NCBI GenBank assembly: GCA_024760905.1
Contig: CM045737.1
Coordinates: 13,948,226 to 14,012,225 of the forward strand
Source of the DNA: Plotosus lineatus
Taxonomy: Eukaryota; Chordata; Actinopteri; Siluriformes; Plotosidae
Length of the DNA stretch: 64,000 nt
Direction: 5' to 3'
This document shows positions 42,530 to 55,014 of the stretch, piece by piece. A model generated the notes under the pieces. That model was not told the origin of the DNA, made no database searches, and saw only the letters and a list, made by a program, of their open reading frames with translations. The position numbers and the translations under genes were made by a program. Each line of letters opens with the position of its first letter. Position 1 is the first letter of the stretch.

Positions 42530-42870
42530 ATTCATTCATTCATTTTCTGAACTGCTTAATCCTAATTGGGTTCGTGGGGAGGCTGGTGCCCATCTCAACC
42601 AACTCTGGGCAAGGACAGAGTAAAACCGGGACAGCTCGCCAGGCCATCGCAGGGTAGAAACACACTGACAGCTATGCAGCTCCTCTTGACAAAATTCAGC
42701 AATGGTTCTTTTACAGCCTCACATCATAGACAGTGAGAGACATGGCCGGCCTTTGATAACCCAGTTACCTGCACTGAGGGGACAGTAATAATCCGCTGAG
42801 AGTGAGGCTTGAACCCTCAACCTTGGAATCAGTAATCCAGCACTTTTACTTCCAGGCCACTATTGCACTT
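42530..42870 (-). mobile_element. SINE A, full length, L2-like tail
   Basis: Tail CATTCATTCATTTTCTGAAC at left, body complements (AGCAATGGTTCTTTTACAG, CATGGCCGGCCTTTGATAAC) and head complement CAGGCCACTATTGCAC at right. B box decayed (GCTTGAACCC complement). Confidence 0.88.
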
Positions 42871-42879
42871 CACTTATCC

Positions 42880-43588
42880 CATAACATCCAGGGGATGTCG
42901 TTGGGGCACCTTCATGGCGAGACTTGGGCAGATTTGGCCTGGCGGAGCCCATCCCTCTCCAGGCCACTACTGACCTTATGATAAACATATACTTTGCAAA
43001 ATTGTTTTTTCCTGGGAAGCCCCTAACTTCATACCTGTTGGTTAAAGTATATTCTGGACTCAGCCCTCAGAGACAAAAGCGTGTTGTGATAGTGTCAGGA
43101 GGCCACACCTAATTTCCCGAATCAGAAATAGTAACTGCACAATGAAATTCCTGTAAAACTTTGTTGGAGGTCCAGGAGGCTGAAAAGGACCCAAAAGGAT
43201 CCAGGAAATGCCTTGGTAGGGCGAGGGGGTAAAGACCCCTCAAGATCTTAACTTTTGAGAATGGCAATAGGAAACAGTATAATTGTGGCTTCAAAACTGA
43301 TAAGCAAGACAGATGAGAGTCTGTGAAAAATACTCAATGAAAAATACTATGATAAAACAAGGGAGCTTAACTTCTCCAAGGTGCTTCGTATTTTAAAACA
43401 AATATTTAGTTTTTAATTTTAAATTGAAAAATATTACATGGTCATAATTGTGAATAAGATGATGGGTACTGTGATATTATTGAAACTACAGCAAATTTGT
43501 AGAAAGAAACCTGACTGGATATATGTTACCCACCGAAATGCCTGATTGGTAATTCCTGCATTACATCGAACAGTGTTATTTGGCATCC
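42880..43588. other. no recognised feature
   Basis: GGCACCTTCATGGCGAGACTTGGGCAG-type text near 42905 hints at a LINE remnant, but no reading frame supports it. Confidence 0.45.
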
Positions 43589-43591
43589 CTA

Positions 43592-43716
43592 AGGTAACCT
43601 GCGATGGACTAGCGTTCCATCCAGGAGGAGTTGAAACCCTGGTCGCTTCACTGGAAACTGGGGATAAGCATCAGCCTGATGAGCCACTATGGCTTGGGTG
43701 TAAACAGACTTTACCT
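43592..43716 (+). mobile_element. SINE B, 5'-truncated
   Basis: Starts in the internal block (AAGGTAACCTGCGATGGACT) and runs to the 3' end (GGGGATAAGCATCAGCCTGA, GGCTTGGGTGTAAACAGAC, TTTACCTTTACC). Confidence 0.85.
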
Positions 43717-44125
43717 TTACCTTTCCATTATCTTGAAAGAAAGAACCATGAACTCGCATACTAAATTGACCAAATATAACAAGGTTAAACAGATAAGGTT
43801 GCTAAGGAAGTGGGTAAAAATATATTTATTGACTTAATAGCGAAAATTGGCTGGACAGAACACGAAAGCATCATTAAAAGAGACTGGAGCGAAATGGAAA
43901 AACAACCGGACGAAGGAAAGCAACAACATTTTTATCAGTGAAAAGTGGGAGAAATGAGGAAGGCAGGAAGGAGCAGGTATGAAGAGACAGTAATAAAGTA
44001 TAAAGGATCAGATTTGGACTCACTGGATTGAACGGCACAGAGCATAAAATAAAAAAAAGAAACATAACACAGGATGCCGCGGTTTCTGTGGGCTAGACGA
44101 AATAATACTTGGGCTTCAGTCAGTC
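43717..44125. other. no recognised feature
   Basis: Nothing supported. Confidence 0.5.
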
Positions 44126-44129
44126 GATG

Positions 44130-44690
44130 GTGACTATGGAAATTGCACCAGCCTAGAGAAAGTCTGGTTTTGCCTCAGTGACAGTGCCAGATGTGACTAG
44201 TGAGTGGCAATCTCGGCCACGTTGGCTGCAGGTGTGGTAAGTTGAGGTGGCTGCATTGGTGGACACCTTCCTCTTGGCTCTCTCTGCATTTGCTATGCTC
44301 TGGATCTTTATTTCACCGTGCTCCAGTTGTTTGCGAAGGACACTGCGCTATTCGCTGCGATCAGCTGTTGTATCGTCCCAGTTCTCTGTGTTGATATTCA
44401 GGGCTTTCATGTCATGCTTGCAGACATCCTTGAAGACCAGTTGGGGGCGGCTAACAGTTCTCTTGCCTGAGGCAAGTTGAAAGTAGAGGATGTCCTTGGG
44501 AATGTGCCCATCCTCCATCCGGTGCACATGGCACAGCCATCAGAGCCTGCGTTATCAGAGCAGCATGTACATAGTTGGAAGACCAGTGCGTTCAAGAACC
44601 TGGGTATTGGGCGTGTTGTCACGCCATTTGATGCCAAAAATACAACAGAGGCAGCACATGTGAAAACTGTTGAGTTTGCACTCCTGAAAC
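44130..44690 (-). mobile_element. LINE G-related RT C-terminal fragment
   Basis: Minus-strand coding remnants CIFGIKWRDNTPNTQVLERT, VHRMEDGHIPKDILYFQLAS and DVCKHDMKALNINTENWDD parallel the C-terminal region of LINE G (HIKWQDKVTNTEVLQRAG, GRIPKDMLYGELSEG, DVCKRDMKLSGIDINTWEG). It is diverged, with several frame breaks. Confidence 0.75.
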
Positions 44691-45224
44691 AATACAGCAT
44701 GTGATAATACACTTTCACAAATACAGGGAAAAGAGAAGGCAGTTAGTCCAAAACCTTCAAAGGATAAAAATATCCCTAGATTTGAGAGACAAGACACAAA
44801 ATGATTTAAGAGGTGAGTGATCCACAGTCCATATCAGTTGGTGGTGGTAACACACCAAATTATTTCCTTTGCATTTAACCTAGTGCTTCTCAAATAGTGG
44901 TGCGTGCCCCCCTTGGAGGGCACAGTATAATGCTGGGGATGGGGGGGTGATGCCAGGGGAAGCGCGTGTGACCCTGGGGAACATGCTTTTCTGGAATTGT
45001 GTATGAGAATTAAGTGTAATTGCACCTCCACTCCACTAATTGCCAGTGGCGCTCTCATTGTCACGCTATGGTGTAGTGGTTTTTCTCACAAGCAAACGAT
45101 ATGAAGTACAGTGAACAACCCCTCAAACAACACGGGAAAATTTCTATCTGGAATAAAGAGAAAGGTGGATACAGACGGCGATATTAAGACATAAATGAGT
45201 TGAATGAGTTTTAATAAGGATGTA

Positions 45225-45660
45225 CAGTAGGCCCTTGACTAATCACGGTTTTGCACTCACACCTGCGCATATTCGCGGCTTGCAGAGTAACTGTCACATG
45301 ATACAAATTCAGCAAATGGCAGTTCTGCTTCCTGCTGATTGGTTGTGATGATGTATATGCCTCTTTTTCCTCATTCACGCACAAGTTGTAAATGAGCCTT
45401 TTTTAAGTGTGTTTTAATTACCAGTTAAGCTCTATGATGTCACTCAAACGCCGGCTAAGCGCCAGAAAAAGGTAATGACGCTGGATGTCTCTTCTGAAGA
45501 AATAAGACTTTCTCCTGAAGAAACGTCAGTTTCCTCAGAAGTGCCTGAAGAAGAATAATCATCTGAACTGTTGTAACGAACTGTAGTATTAAAGTCTATT
45601 TCAATTATTATTCCATTACAGTGCTCAAGTTAATGTTTAGAATGTTTGTGTGTGTGATTT
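45225..45660 (+). mobile_element. pogo-like element D inside K
   Basis: Starts CAGTAGGCCCTTGACTAATC right after TA (45223-45224), the pogo/Tigger type of terminus and target. The right end was not located, so its length is uncertain. It includes a short coding-like tail at 45418-45558. Confidence 0.68.
45418..45558 (+). pseudogene. possible protein C-terminus in element D
   Basis: An open stretch of about 46 codons reads LPVKLYDVTQTPAKRQKKVM, then LDVSSEEIRLSPEETSVSS and an acidic end before TAA at 45556-45558. The equivalent region at 48716-48850 is similar until a deletion shifts its frame. Acidic, serine-rich ends occur in many transposases, but no catalytic domain is present, so function is unknown. 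Confidence 0.4.
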
Positions 45661-46372
45661 TATGTATTGTGGTGTAGCATATTTATCTTTTTGTTTTGTT
45701 TATCCAATTTATTACACTTAATGTTGTTTTATGTTCTTTTTGTTATGGTCTGTGTTTTTGGGGGACTTTGATTTTGGCGGCTGAACTCATCTAACTTTTT
45801 CCGCTCCAGCTAAGGGTCGTGGCTGAGCTGCTCATGGCTCACACCTGAATTCACTCTTCTCATCTATTCCCAATAAACACAAGCACGCTCACCTCTGCAC
45901 CAGAAGATTAACTCACATCACTCGTACAGTATTCTCTAACTCTGTTCTCTGCCCGTTTGGGCTGAATGCAGTTCACCTCAGTGAAAGCGTGCTGCTTGAG
46001 TGTTTCCCCTTTGAATGATAAATCCACTCTGCCATCTCACGTTGCATTCTGGATCTGACTGAAAGCTCATTATGTCATGCTTTTATGATCTTTATGTACT
46101 TGTTTAGTACTCAACCTTCACCTGCTCACTTGAAAGATCAGAAGTCCGGATAAGCCGCCCTTTATCCACAAGCATACGTCACATCATACGTCGCTTGCTA
46201 CAAGTGCCTACATTCGATGGCGCGCCTCACAAATAATGAAATGCCCCCCTCTAGTGGGCGTCTGATAAGCATTTTTAACCATTGATGTGTTTTTGTTGAT
46301 TTGAGCCTTCCTTTCCATTCCTATGCGTGTAAAAGCGATTAAAAATCTTGAATCTTGAATGTGTTTACAGTC
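45661..46372. other. no recognised feature within K/D
   Basis: Sequence not found in K copy 1. It may be the rest of element D or another insertion. CAATAAACAC near 45871 resembles a polyadenylation signal, and CTTGAATCTTGAATG near 46350 resembles a LINE end, but neither is decisive. Confidence 0.4.
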
Positions 46373-46383
46373 ACTCGCGGGGC

Positions 46384-46384
<1 letters not shown>

Positions 46385-46419
<35 letters not shown>
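46385..46419. repeat. (GT)n microsatellite
   Basis: About 17 GT units just inside the right end of element K. Confidence 0.93.
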
Positions 46420-46506
46420 GGGGTGAAATATTTTTCTTCTGGGGCACAGAAAATAATTGAGAAGCACTGATTTTAACCCATCCAATATGCACACGTAAAC
46501 AATGAC

Positions 46507-46507
<1 letters not shown>

Positions 46508-46600
<93 letters not shown>

Positions 46601-46612
46601 CACACACACACA

Positions 46613-46678
<66 letters not shown>
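46508..46678. repeat. (CA)n microsatellite, interrupted
   Basis: About 170 bp of CA repeats with CAAACA and CAGAAA interruptions. Long Cys-Val and His-Thr frames across it are artefacts. Confidence 0.96.
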
Positions 46679-46680
<2 letters not shown>

Positions 46681-46717
46681 ACAGTGGGCTGTCATATGTT
46701 GAAAGTGCCAAGAGAGC

Positions 46718-46854
46718 AGTTGGGGGTTAGGTACCTTGCTCAAGAACACCTCAGCGATGAATGTGGAGGAAAGGAGGGTGCAGCTCACCCCCCCCCCCCC
46801 ACATCGGTCCCAAAGCCACTTCTCTAACCATTCGGCAATGGCTGCCCCCATGTA
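46718..46854 (-). mobile_element. SINE M, inverted
   Basis: Plus strand: GGGGGTTAGGTACCTTGCTC, a C-run, CCAAAGCCACTTCTCTAACC and GGCAATGGCTGCCCC, complements of SINE M landmarks including its head. Confidence 0.7.
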
Positions 46855-46859
46855 AGTGT

Positions 46860-47890
46860 AAGTCGCTTTTAATAAGAGCTTCTGCCAAATATGTATACTC
46901 CATAAATGTAAATATAGAAAAGAAGCGGTAAACAAATAGTACGGTTCTACACACCAATGATGTTTCGGCCATAACAAAGCATGCTTTCCATTTTCCCACG
47001 ATGTGAACAGCCTTCTTTCTCATTTCCTGATTCTTGATTTATTATTCCATGGTATCGATAAACAAGAATTTTTAGTTAAGCATCTTCTCTTGTGTTCTCT
47101 TATTTTCTTAAGTACTAAGTATCGGTTAATGTAGGTAGAAATCAACCAGAACTGAAAACATTTCAACAGACCACACTGATTTTTTTTTAAAGAAAATGTT
47201 TAAATCTGTCTAATATTATCGATATGTAATGTAACATGCCACATCAACCACATGCCCATGTCTTCTTTATTTTCATTTATGATGCCCCTTTAATAAGTAG
47301 TTTTACTTCATTTATTTAACTGAGAATTAAAGGTCTTGCTCAAGGGCCCAGCAGTGGCTAAAACGCCACTATTCTAGTAACTGAATGAGGAAATGAACAA
47401 ACAACAACAGTATATGTGACTTCTCAACCTGAAACAGGTGGACATAGAATGATCAAGCACTTACCGAGTCCTTACTAAATTGGTTATTTGTGGTCTGCTC
47501 TGCTGCGTTATCTTCCCAGCTGTGCTGTACTAAAAGCTGCACTGCAGGCGAAGAAACTTTTTGATATTATAACAGTTATGCTCTTCTCTCCTATCACTTC
47601 CTCTCACAACATGTTTTCAAATTCTGCTTTCACCTCGAGATCTCAAGATACCAAGTGCTGCCGACATCCTTTTCCTCTGAAATATATTTGCTAACATTAC
47701 TCATCCCTTAAGCCGACAAAAAAACCACCCCATCATTGAGAGGTTTATATTTTTCTCTAAGAATGAGCATTTTAATTTTATTCTTCTTTTGATATGTATC
47801 TTTGGAGAAAATCATTTTATTGATTTATAAGTAGACTAAGCAGTAAACTGGCCTTTATGTATAAGTATATGTATATACATATACACATAA
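46860..47890. other. no recognised gene
   Basis: Mostly unassigned AT-rich sequence. AAAGGTCTTGCTCAAGGGCC at 47330-47349 is a scrap of SINE L type. Confidence 0.55.
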
Positions 47891-47891
47891 A

Positions 47892-48243
47892 CAGGGGTCC
47901 CTCGCTACTTCTTGCTTCAATTCATGTGGTTTCAGTGCATCGACGTTTTTTTTTTTTTAATGTTCATCGAAAATAAGGAAATTAAGGAAGATATTTAAGG
48001 AAGATTATTAAGAAAAAGTTAAGGAAAATGCCACAAAACAAGGCCAATTATGCAAAAAAACTAAACAAACTACATACGTTTTTGTGAGGTGCGCATCTGC
48101 GTGCGTGTGCGCGCGCGTCTGTATGTGTGTATGTATTTATATTTTATTTACATCTTCTGGATTATTTTTAAATGTTTAATTGTTATTATAAGCATTTATA
48201 GCATTGAATATGAATTTATTTAGATTATATACACATATACATG
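47892..48243 (+). mobile_element. MITE family C, left part
   Basis: Starts CAGGGGTCCCTCGCTACTTC and runs through ACAAGGCCAATTATGCAAA, TTTAAATGTTTAATTGTTAT and ATATACACATATACATG, where a SINE A inserted. The right third of the MITE is not found after the insertion; element D begins instead. Confidence 0.85.
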
Positions 48244-48502
48244 TCCCCCAGTGCAGCTAACTGGGTTATCAAAGGCGGGCCATGTCTCTCACTGTCTATG
48301 GTGAGAGGCGTGTAAAAGAACCATTGCTGACTTTCGTAAAGAGTAGCTGCAAAGTCGTCAGCGTGTTTCTGTCCCTTGCTAAAAAGGGTTGTGACAGGAA
48401 GGGCATCCGACGTAAAAACCTCTGCCAAATCAAATGTGCGAATCAGATGATTCGCTGTGGCGACTCCCGAGTAAAAGGGAAAAAGCCGAAAGGAAGACAG
48501 AC
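48244..48502 (+). mobile_element. SINE A, RTE-tailed, 5'-truncated
   Basis: Perfect 17-bp duplication ATATACACATATACATG (48227-48243, 48503-48519), taken from the family C MITE. Starts at CCCCCAGTGCAGCTAACTGG, so head and B box are missing, and ends with the RTE-type tail AGCCGAAAGGAAGACAG. Confidence 0.93.
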
Positions 48503-48521
48503 ATATACACATATACATGTA

Positions 48522-48872
48522 CAGTAAGCCCTTGACTATTCGTGGTTTTGCACTCGCGCCCTCGCATGTTCATGGATTGCCGAGTAACTGGCACATGATT
48601 CAAATTCAGCCAATGGCTGTTCTCCCTCCTGCTGATTGGTTGAGATGATGTATACGCCCTTTTTTTCTCATTTGCGCACAAATTGTCAACGTGCATTTTT
48701 ATTGTGTTTTAATTACCAGTTAAGTTCTATGATGCCACTCAAACGCCGGCTAAGCACCAGAAAAAGGTAATGCTGTTGGATGTCTCTTCTGAAGAAATAA
48801 GACTTTCTCCTGAAGAAATAACAGTTTCTCTGAGGTGCCTGAACAGGAAAAATCATCTGAACTGTTGTAATA
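48522..48872 (+). mobile_element. pogo-like element D, left part
   Basis: Starts CAGTAAGCCCTTGACTATTC after TA. Body follows copy 45225 closely (GCTGATTGGTTGAGATGATG, ACGCCGGCTAAGCACCAG, TCTTCTGAAGAAATAAGAC). It ends in a (TAA)/(TA) tract. Confidence 0.75.
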
Positions 48873-48874
48873 AT

Positions 48875-48877
<3 letters not shown>

Positions 48878-48936
<59 letters not shown>
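48878..48936. repeat. (TA)n microsatellite
   Basis: TAATAATAA followed by about 28 TA units between element D and a SINE A head fragment. Confidence 0.95.
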
Positions 48937-48938
<2 letters not shown>

Positions 48939-49002
48939 CAACCTGTTGAGAGTGGGGCTTGAACCCACAACCTTAAGATGAGTGATCCAGCACCTTACCA
49001 CC
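48937..49002 (-). mobile_element. SINE A head fragment
   Basis: Plus strand ACAACCTGTTGAGAGTGGGG, complement of a B-box-like site, and GATGAGTGATCCAGCACC, the inverted head. Only about 66 bp. Confidence 0.75.
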
Positions 49003-49075
49003 ACTATATGTGTGTGTGTGTTACCTAATTACATTGTCACAGGTTGGTTAGGTTAAGTGTGTGTTATGTTGGTTG

Positions 49076-49076
49076 A

Positions 49077-49107
<31 letters not shown>

Positions 49108-49122
49108 ATGTGTGTGTGTGTG
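49076..49122. repeat. (TG)n microsatellite
   Basis: TG repeats with a CGTGTA interruption. Confidence 0.9.
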
Positions 49123-49149
49123 TGTTACCTAATTAAATTATTATCATTA

Positions 49150-49508
49150 TCCATTCATTCATTTTCTGAACCGCTTAATCCTAATTAGGGTCATGGGGAG
49201 GCAGGCACCCATATCAGCCAACTCCAGGTGGGGGCAGGGTACATCCTGGTCAGTTTGCCAGGCCATTGCAGGGCCAACACTCACACAGACATTCATACTC
49301 ACATTCACACCTAGCGCTGATTTAGAATCACCAAGTATCCTACTGTGCATGTTTTTGGACTGTGGAAGGAAATTGAAGTAGCCGGAGGAAACCCACACAA
49401 GCACGGGGAGAACGTCCAAACTCCACACAGAAACGCGCAGGCTGGGAATCAATTCCAGGACCTTCTTGCTGTGAGGCCGATGTGCTAACCACTGCACCAC
49501 CGTTCCGC
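49150..49508 (-). mobile_element. SINE E, full length, inverted
   Basis: The most complete E copy. Plus strand: L2-like tail complement (CATTCATTTTCTGAACCGCT), CAGGGCCAACACTCACACAG, CACATTCACACCTAGCGCTG, GCATGTTTTTGGACTGTGG, GGAGGAAACCCACACAAGCA, AGAACGTCCAAACTCCACAC, GACCTTCTTGCTGTGAGGCC and GTGCTAACCACTGCACCACC (A-box complement). Confidence 0.88.
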
Positions 49509-49676
49509 CTTTATTTCTATTAATACCTAACTACCTAGGTACAGATTGGCTAGGTTACGTGTGTGCCATGTTCGTTGATGTCTGTGTTATATATTTTGAA
49601 CATAGCACATTTATGCATTTATAATGAAAGGAAGCGGATTCTAATCATCTTAATAATACACCTCCCAAAAGTATTC

Positions 49677-49754
<78 letters not shown>
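49677..49754. repeat. (CA)n microsatellite
   Basis: About 38 CA units. Confidence 0.96.
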
Positions 49755-51014
<1,260 letters not shown>

Positions 51015-51678
51015 CAGACGCTCCTCAACTTACCTTGTAGTTATGTTCCGAACGGCCGAACGTAAGGTGAAAAAAAAAAACAAAAACGTAAGTTGTTACT
51101 CTACGTTCCAGTGACGTATGACGTTCATACTGTACTATACATCCATAAATACTATTACCGTATCTCATAAAACACCCCTAAATCAATTATTATAAACATA
51201 ACATTGTAAAATAATATCAACATTAATTTTCAAATAAATTAAATTCAAGCAAAATAATTTCAAATAAATAAATTTTAATCAAATTCACTCATTATAACTG
51301 ATCCTGATTACCACTATCACTAGTAGGCTTACACTTCTGACCAACCATATTTGCTTAGGGTTACACATATGCAAAACAGTGTCAACACAAAGATCACAGA
51401 GGTGACGTCTTAGCACAAGGGTAACCCGCGATGAACTGGGAAGAAGCAGGGCACGTTCAGTCTGTCGTTTGCAAACAATGAACGACGCAGCACCATGCAA
51501 ACAATGGACGTAGCGTCATGCATAAGTAGCGTACTACATCTATGTACTACGTAAGAACGTCTTGTACTATGGAGAGTGCACTAAACTAAAAATTACAAAC
51601 AATTTTTTTTTTTTTACAAAAAATGTAAAATCAAAAAAAAAAAAGTAAAGCGAATAAACGTAAAGCGAGGAGCATCTG
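51015..51678. mobile_element. TA-flanked MITE, pogo-like termini
   Basis: Starts CAGACGCTCCTCAACTTAC and ends GTAAAGCGAGGAGCATCTG, inverted repeats of 19 bp with 15 matches, between TA dinucleotides (51013-51014 and 51679-51680). About 664 bp, no transposase domain. The termini resemble those of pogo/Tigger-like elements. Seen only once in this window. Confidence 0.8.
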
Positions 51679-51689
51679 TAATAAATAAT

Positions 51690-52645
51690 CTCATCTTCTC
51701 TTCTTCCGATTAACCTGGGATTGGGTCGCGGGGGCAGAGACCTAAGCAAACAGGTCCAGACATCCCCCTCCCCAGCCACTTCCCCCAGCTCTTCCGGGGG
51801 GGGACACTGAGGCATTCCTAGACAAGAAGAGAGACATAGTCCCTCCAACGTGTTCTAGTTCAACCCAAGGGGTTTCTTCCCGGGTGGACATGCCCGAAAT
51901 GCCACACCAGGATAACGTACGGGAATCATTCTGACCAGATGTCCGAGACACCTCAACTGGCCCCTGTCAATGCGGAGGAGCAGCGGTTCTACTACTTCGA
52001 GCTCTCCCCAGATGGTAGAGTTTCTCACCTTATCTCTAAGGAAAAGCCCCGCCACTCTGCGAAGGAAGTTCATTTCAGCCGCTTGTATCCATGATCTCGT
52101 TCTTTTGGTCACTTGCCAAAGCTCGTGACCATAGGTGATGGTTGGAACATAGATTTACTGTTAAATTGAGAGCTTCGCCTTGTGGCTCAGCTCCCTCTTC
52201 ACCACGACGGATTGGTACAGGCTCTGCTTTACAGCAGAGGCTGCAGCGATCCATCTGTCGATCTCCTGCTCCATCCTTCTCTCACTCGTGAACAAGACCC
52301 CTTCTTCTTCTTCTTCTTCTTTTCTTTCTGCTTTTTCCCATTCTTGGGAGTCACCACAGTGAATCATCTGATTCGCACATTTGATTTGGCATGGGTTTTT
52401 ACGTCAGATGCCCTTCCTGTCACAACCCTTTTAGCAAGCGACAGAAACATGCTGACGGCTTTGCAGCCTACTCTTTACGAAAGTCAGAAATGGTTCTTTT
52501 ACATGCCTCTCACCATAGACAGTGAGAGACATGGCCCGCCTTTGATAACCCAGTTAGCTGCAATAAGACGTGAACAAGACCCGAAAATACTTAAACTCCT
52601 CCACTTGGGGCAGGATCTCATTCTCGACCTGGAGGGTGCATTCTA
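51690..52645 (-). mobile_element. LINE F fragment, split by a SINE A
   Basis: Minus strand, in order: VLFTSERRMEQEIDRWIAAA, SLYQSVVVKRELSHKAKLSI, RTRSWIQAAEMNFLRRVAGL, LLLRIDRGQLRCLGHLVRM and PEELGEVAGEGDVWTCLL, then RSLPPRPNP. This is the RT C-terminal part of a non-LTR element as at 5126-5682, in several frames. A SINE A interrupts it at 52301-52568. Confidence 0.8.
52301..52568 (-). mobile_element. SINE A, RTE-tailed, 5'-truncated
   Basis: Perfect 14-bp duplication CGTGAACAAGACCC (52287-52300, 52569-52582), taken from LINE F coding sequence. The tail on the left includes (CTT)n, i.e. a GAAGAAG end on the minus strand like the RTE LINEs. The SINE starts in the body at CAGCTAACTGGG, so the head is missing. 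Confidence 0.93.
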
Positions 52646-52971
52646 CCCTTGTCCGAGTGAGAAACATGGCCACGGTATGCCATGGCAGGAAGAGTTATTT
52701 ATCATCTGCAAATGTGAGATTTTTATTCTAATATTATTATATTAGGTATCACACTCAGCCTTGTTCTTGAGATGAAACAATCCAATCAGTCACGCTATCC
52801 ATACCACTTATCTGCCAGAGTCGAGGAGAAGCTGAAGCCAGTCATGGTTAACTTTGGTTAACGAAAGGTGAAAGACACCCTGGACAGGTTGCCAATATAA
52901 CGTATGGTAAATTCAGAGATGAATCATGAGACACATTCATATTCACACGTTGGGGTGATTTAGCCAGGCAG

Positions 52972-53230
52972 TGGTAGCCTGGTGGTAAAGGTGCTGGATC
53001 ACTGATCCTAAGGTTGTCACTGTCCACCTAGTGCAACTAGCCGGCCATGTCTCTCAGTGTCTATGGTGTGAGGCTGTAAAAGAACCATTGCGGACTTTCA
53101 ACAAGAGTAGCTGCTTAGCAATCAGCATGCTTCTGCCCTGCGATGGTCTGGTGAGCTGTCCAGGCAGTATTCTACCCTCACCCAGAGTTGGCTGTGCTGA
53201 GCACAATCCTCCCAGTGACCCTAATTAGGT
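52972..53230 (+). mobile_element. SINE A with internal deletions
   Basis: Head GCAGTGGTAGCCTGGTGGTA joins directly to TTGTCACTGTCC, so the B-box region is missing. Another short gap removes AACTGGGTTATCAAAGG. L2-like tail ends CCCTAATTAGG. Confidence 0.83.
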
Positions 53231-53860
53231 TATTTTTAACTAAAGTTGTCAAATCCCATGTTTTATAATGTTGTAATCTTATATTATATTCATGTAATGT
53301 AATGTGTAATGTCCTAAAAGGATAGGGTTTGCAATATTTTAAAATTATTTCGTTCATAAATCAGGAGATGGAAATAATTAGCATCAATATTTCACCATCA
53401 TGCTAGATGTAATTTCATGCATCTATTTAGCAACAGGTTAGAGTGAGAGGGGTTCATGAGAGTGCTCTTTTGAGATTAATTTTTTTTTTAATGAAAAGTG
53501 ACTACGCTAAGCTTATTTTAAACTCTTAAGCTGAAGAATGAATGAACCTTGAGGAGAACCAGATGGAGCAGATAGATTTCCTAATGGACTTTAGCACATC
53601 AGTATTTAAAAACTGTTGTTCTTTCCAGACTTTTCCCAAAATTTTGAATTGATCTGTAATTGTTTCTGAATCGGTTCTTGTAATGTGTAAACTTCTACTA
53701 TAATCAAGTCGAAGAAGAGACTGAGTTTCTTCCTCATGATTTTTTTTCCTTTTGACTTTTGGTTGAACATTAGGCTGTTCTTCACTAACTTATAAATAAT
53801 ATATGCATTTGTGCATGGCCTAAAAGTGAAAGCCCAATTGATACCTGTTGATAAGTGTCC
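53231..53860. other. no recognised feature
   Basis: AT-rich, nothing supported. Confidence 0.55.
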
Positions 53861-53980
53861 GAGCAATGCAGCCATGGGGGCTCAAGCCAGTGCTCTCACA
53901 CATGCCGGTCCCAAGCCTGGATAAATGCAAATGGTTGTGTCAGGAAGGGCATCTGATGTAAAACCCGAGCCAAGTGAAAT

Positions 53981-54909
53981 ATGCAAATCACAAATATTAC
54001 TTCCCTACCGGATTGGTCAAGGCTCGGGCTAACAACGACCACATCAGTGCTGTTAACCAACAGGGTGCAGGTGGAAATAGGGACTTTGAATGTCGGAACT
54101 ATGGCAGAAAAAGGTAGAGCACTGGCTGACATGATGCAGAGGAGGACGGTGGACATAATGTGTGTTCAGGAGACCAGGTGGAAAGGTAGCAAGGCTAGAA
54201 GCTTAGGAGTAGGGTTTAAGCTGTTCGATCATGGTGTGGATGGGAAAAGAAATGGAGTAGGAGTGATTTTGAAGGAGGAGTTGGTCAGGAATGTTCTAAA
54301 AGTGAAAAGAGTGTCAGACAGAGTGAGGAGTCTCAAGTTAGAAATTGAAGGCGTGATGTTCAATGTTGTTAGTGCTTATGCCCCACAGGCAGGATGGGAG
54401 CTATAACAGAAGGAGAGATTCTGGAGTGAGTTAGATGAAGTGATGCAGAGTACCCCAGAGGTGAAAGAGTGGTCATTGGTGCAAATTTCAATGGACATGT
54501 TGGTGCAGGCAACAGAGGGGACGAGGAAGTGATGGGTAGGTTTTCTATCCAGGACAGGAACATAGAAGGACAGATGTTGATAGATTTTGCAAAAAGGATG
54601 GAAATGGCTGTGGTGAATACTTTCTTCCAGAAGAGACAGGAACATAGGGTGACTTATAAAAGCGGAGGTAGGAGCACACAGGTAGACTATATCTTGTGCA
54701 TATTATGCAATTTGAAGGAAGCCAGTGACTGCAAAGTAGTAGTGGGTGAGAGTGTTGCCAAACAGCATAGGATGTTGGTGTGCAGGATGATGCTGATGGT
54801 GAGGGAGGTGAAGAAGGCAAAGGCAGAGCAGAAGACAAAATGGTGGAAGCTAAAAAAGGAAGAGTGTCGTGTTGTTTTCAAGGAGGAGTTGAAAATGGCT
54901 TTGGGTTGA
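53981..54909 (+). pseudogene. RTE apurinic endonuclease domain, broken
   Basis: Frame 53981-54406 includes IGTLNVGTMAEKGRALADMM, IMCVQETRWKGSKARSLG (catalytic Glu) and VVSAYAPQAGWE. Frame 54469-54909 continues with VIGANFNGHVGAGNRGDEEV (the GDFN position reads GANFN, so the Asp is lost), VDYILCILCNLKEASDCKVV and KQHRMLV (in place of the terminal DH pair). A frameshift near 54400-54470 and the two altered motif positions make it inactive. The intact family enzyme nicks target DNA. Confidence 0.87.
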
Positions 54910-55014
54910 AGTGCTTCCAGATGACTGGACAACTACAACTAATGTGATCAGGGAGACAGGTGGAGAATACTTGGTGTGTCATCTGGTAGGAGAGGAGATA
55001 AGGAGATTTGGTGG

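Larger units (their letters stand above)
44881..46469 (+). mobile_element. hAT-type element K, copy 2, with nested element D
   Basis: Left end TAGTGCTTCTCAAATAGTGG and right end AAAATAATTGAGAAGCACTG match copy 1 at 21793-22384. The left 340 bp are collinear with copy 1 (ACATGCTTTTCTGGAATTGT, GCACCTCCACTCCACTAATT) up to AATAAGGATG, where element D begins. The right end returns at about 46375. Target duplication is only roughly visible (ATTTAACC / TTTTAACC). Confidence 0.75.

Noticed and set aside
46208..46977. Long Cys-Val or His-Thr rich frames
   Set aside because: They are translations of (CA)n/(GT)n microsatellites.
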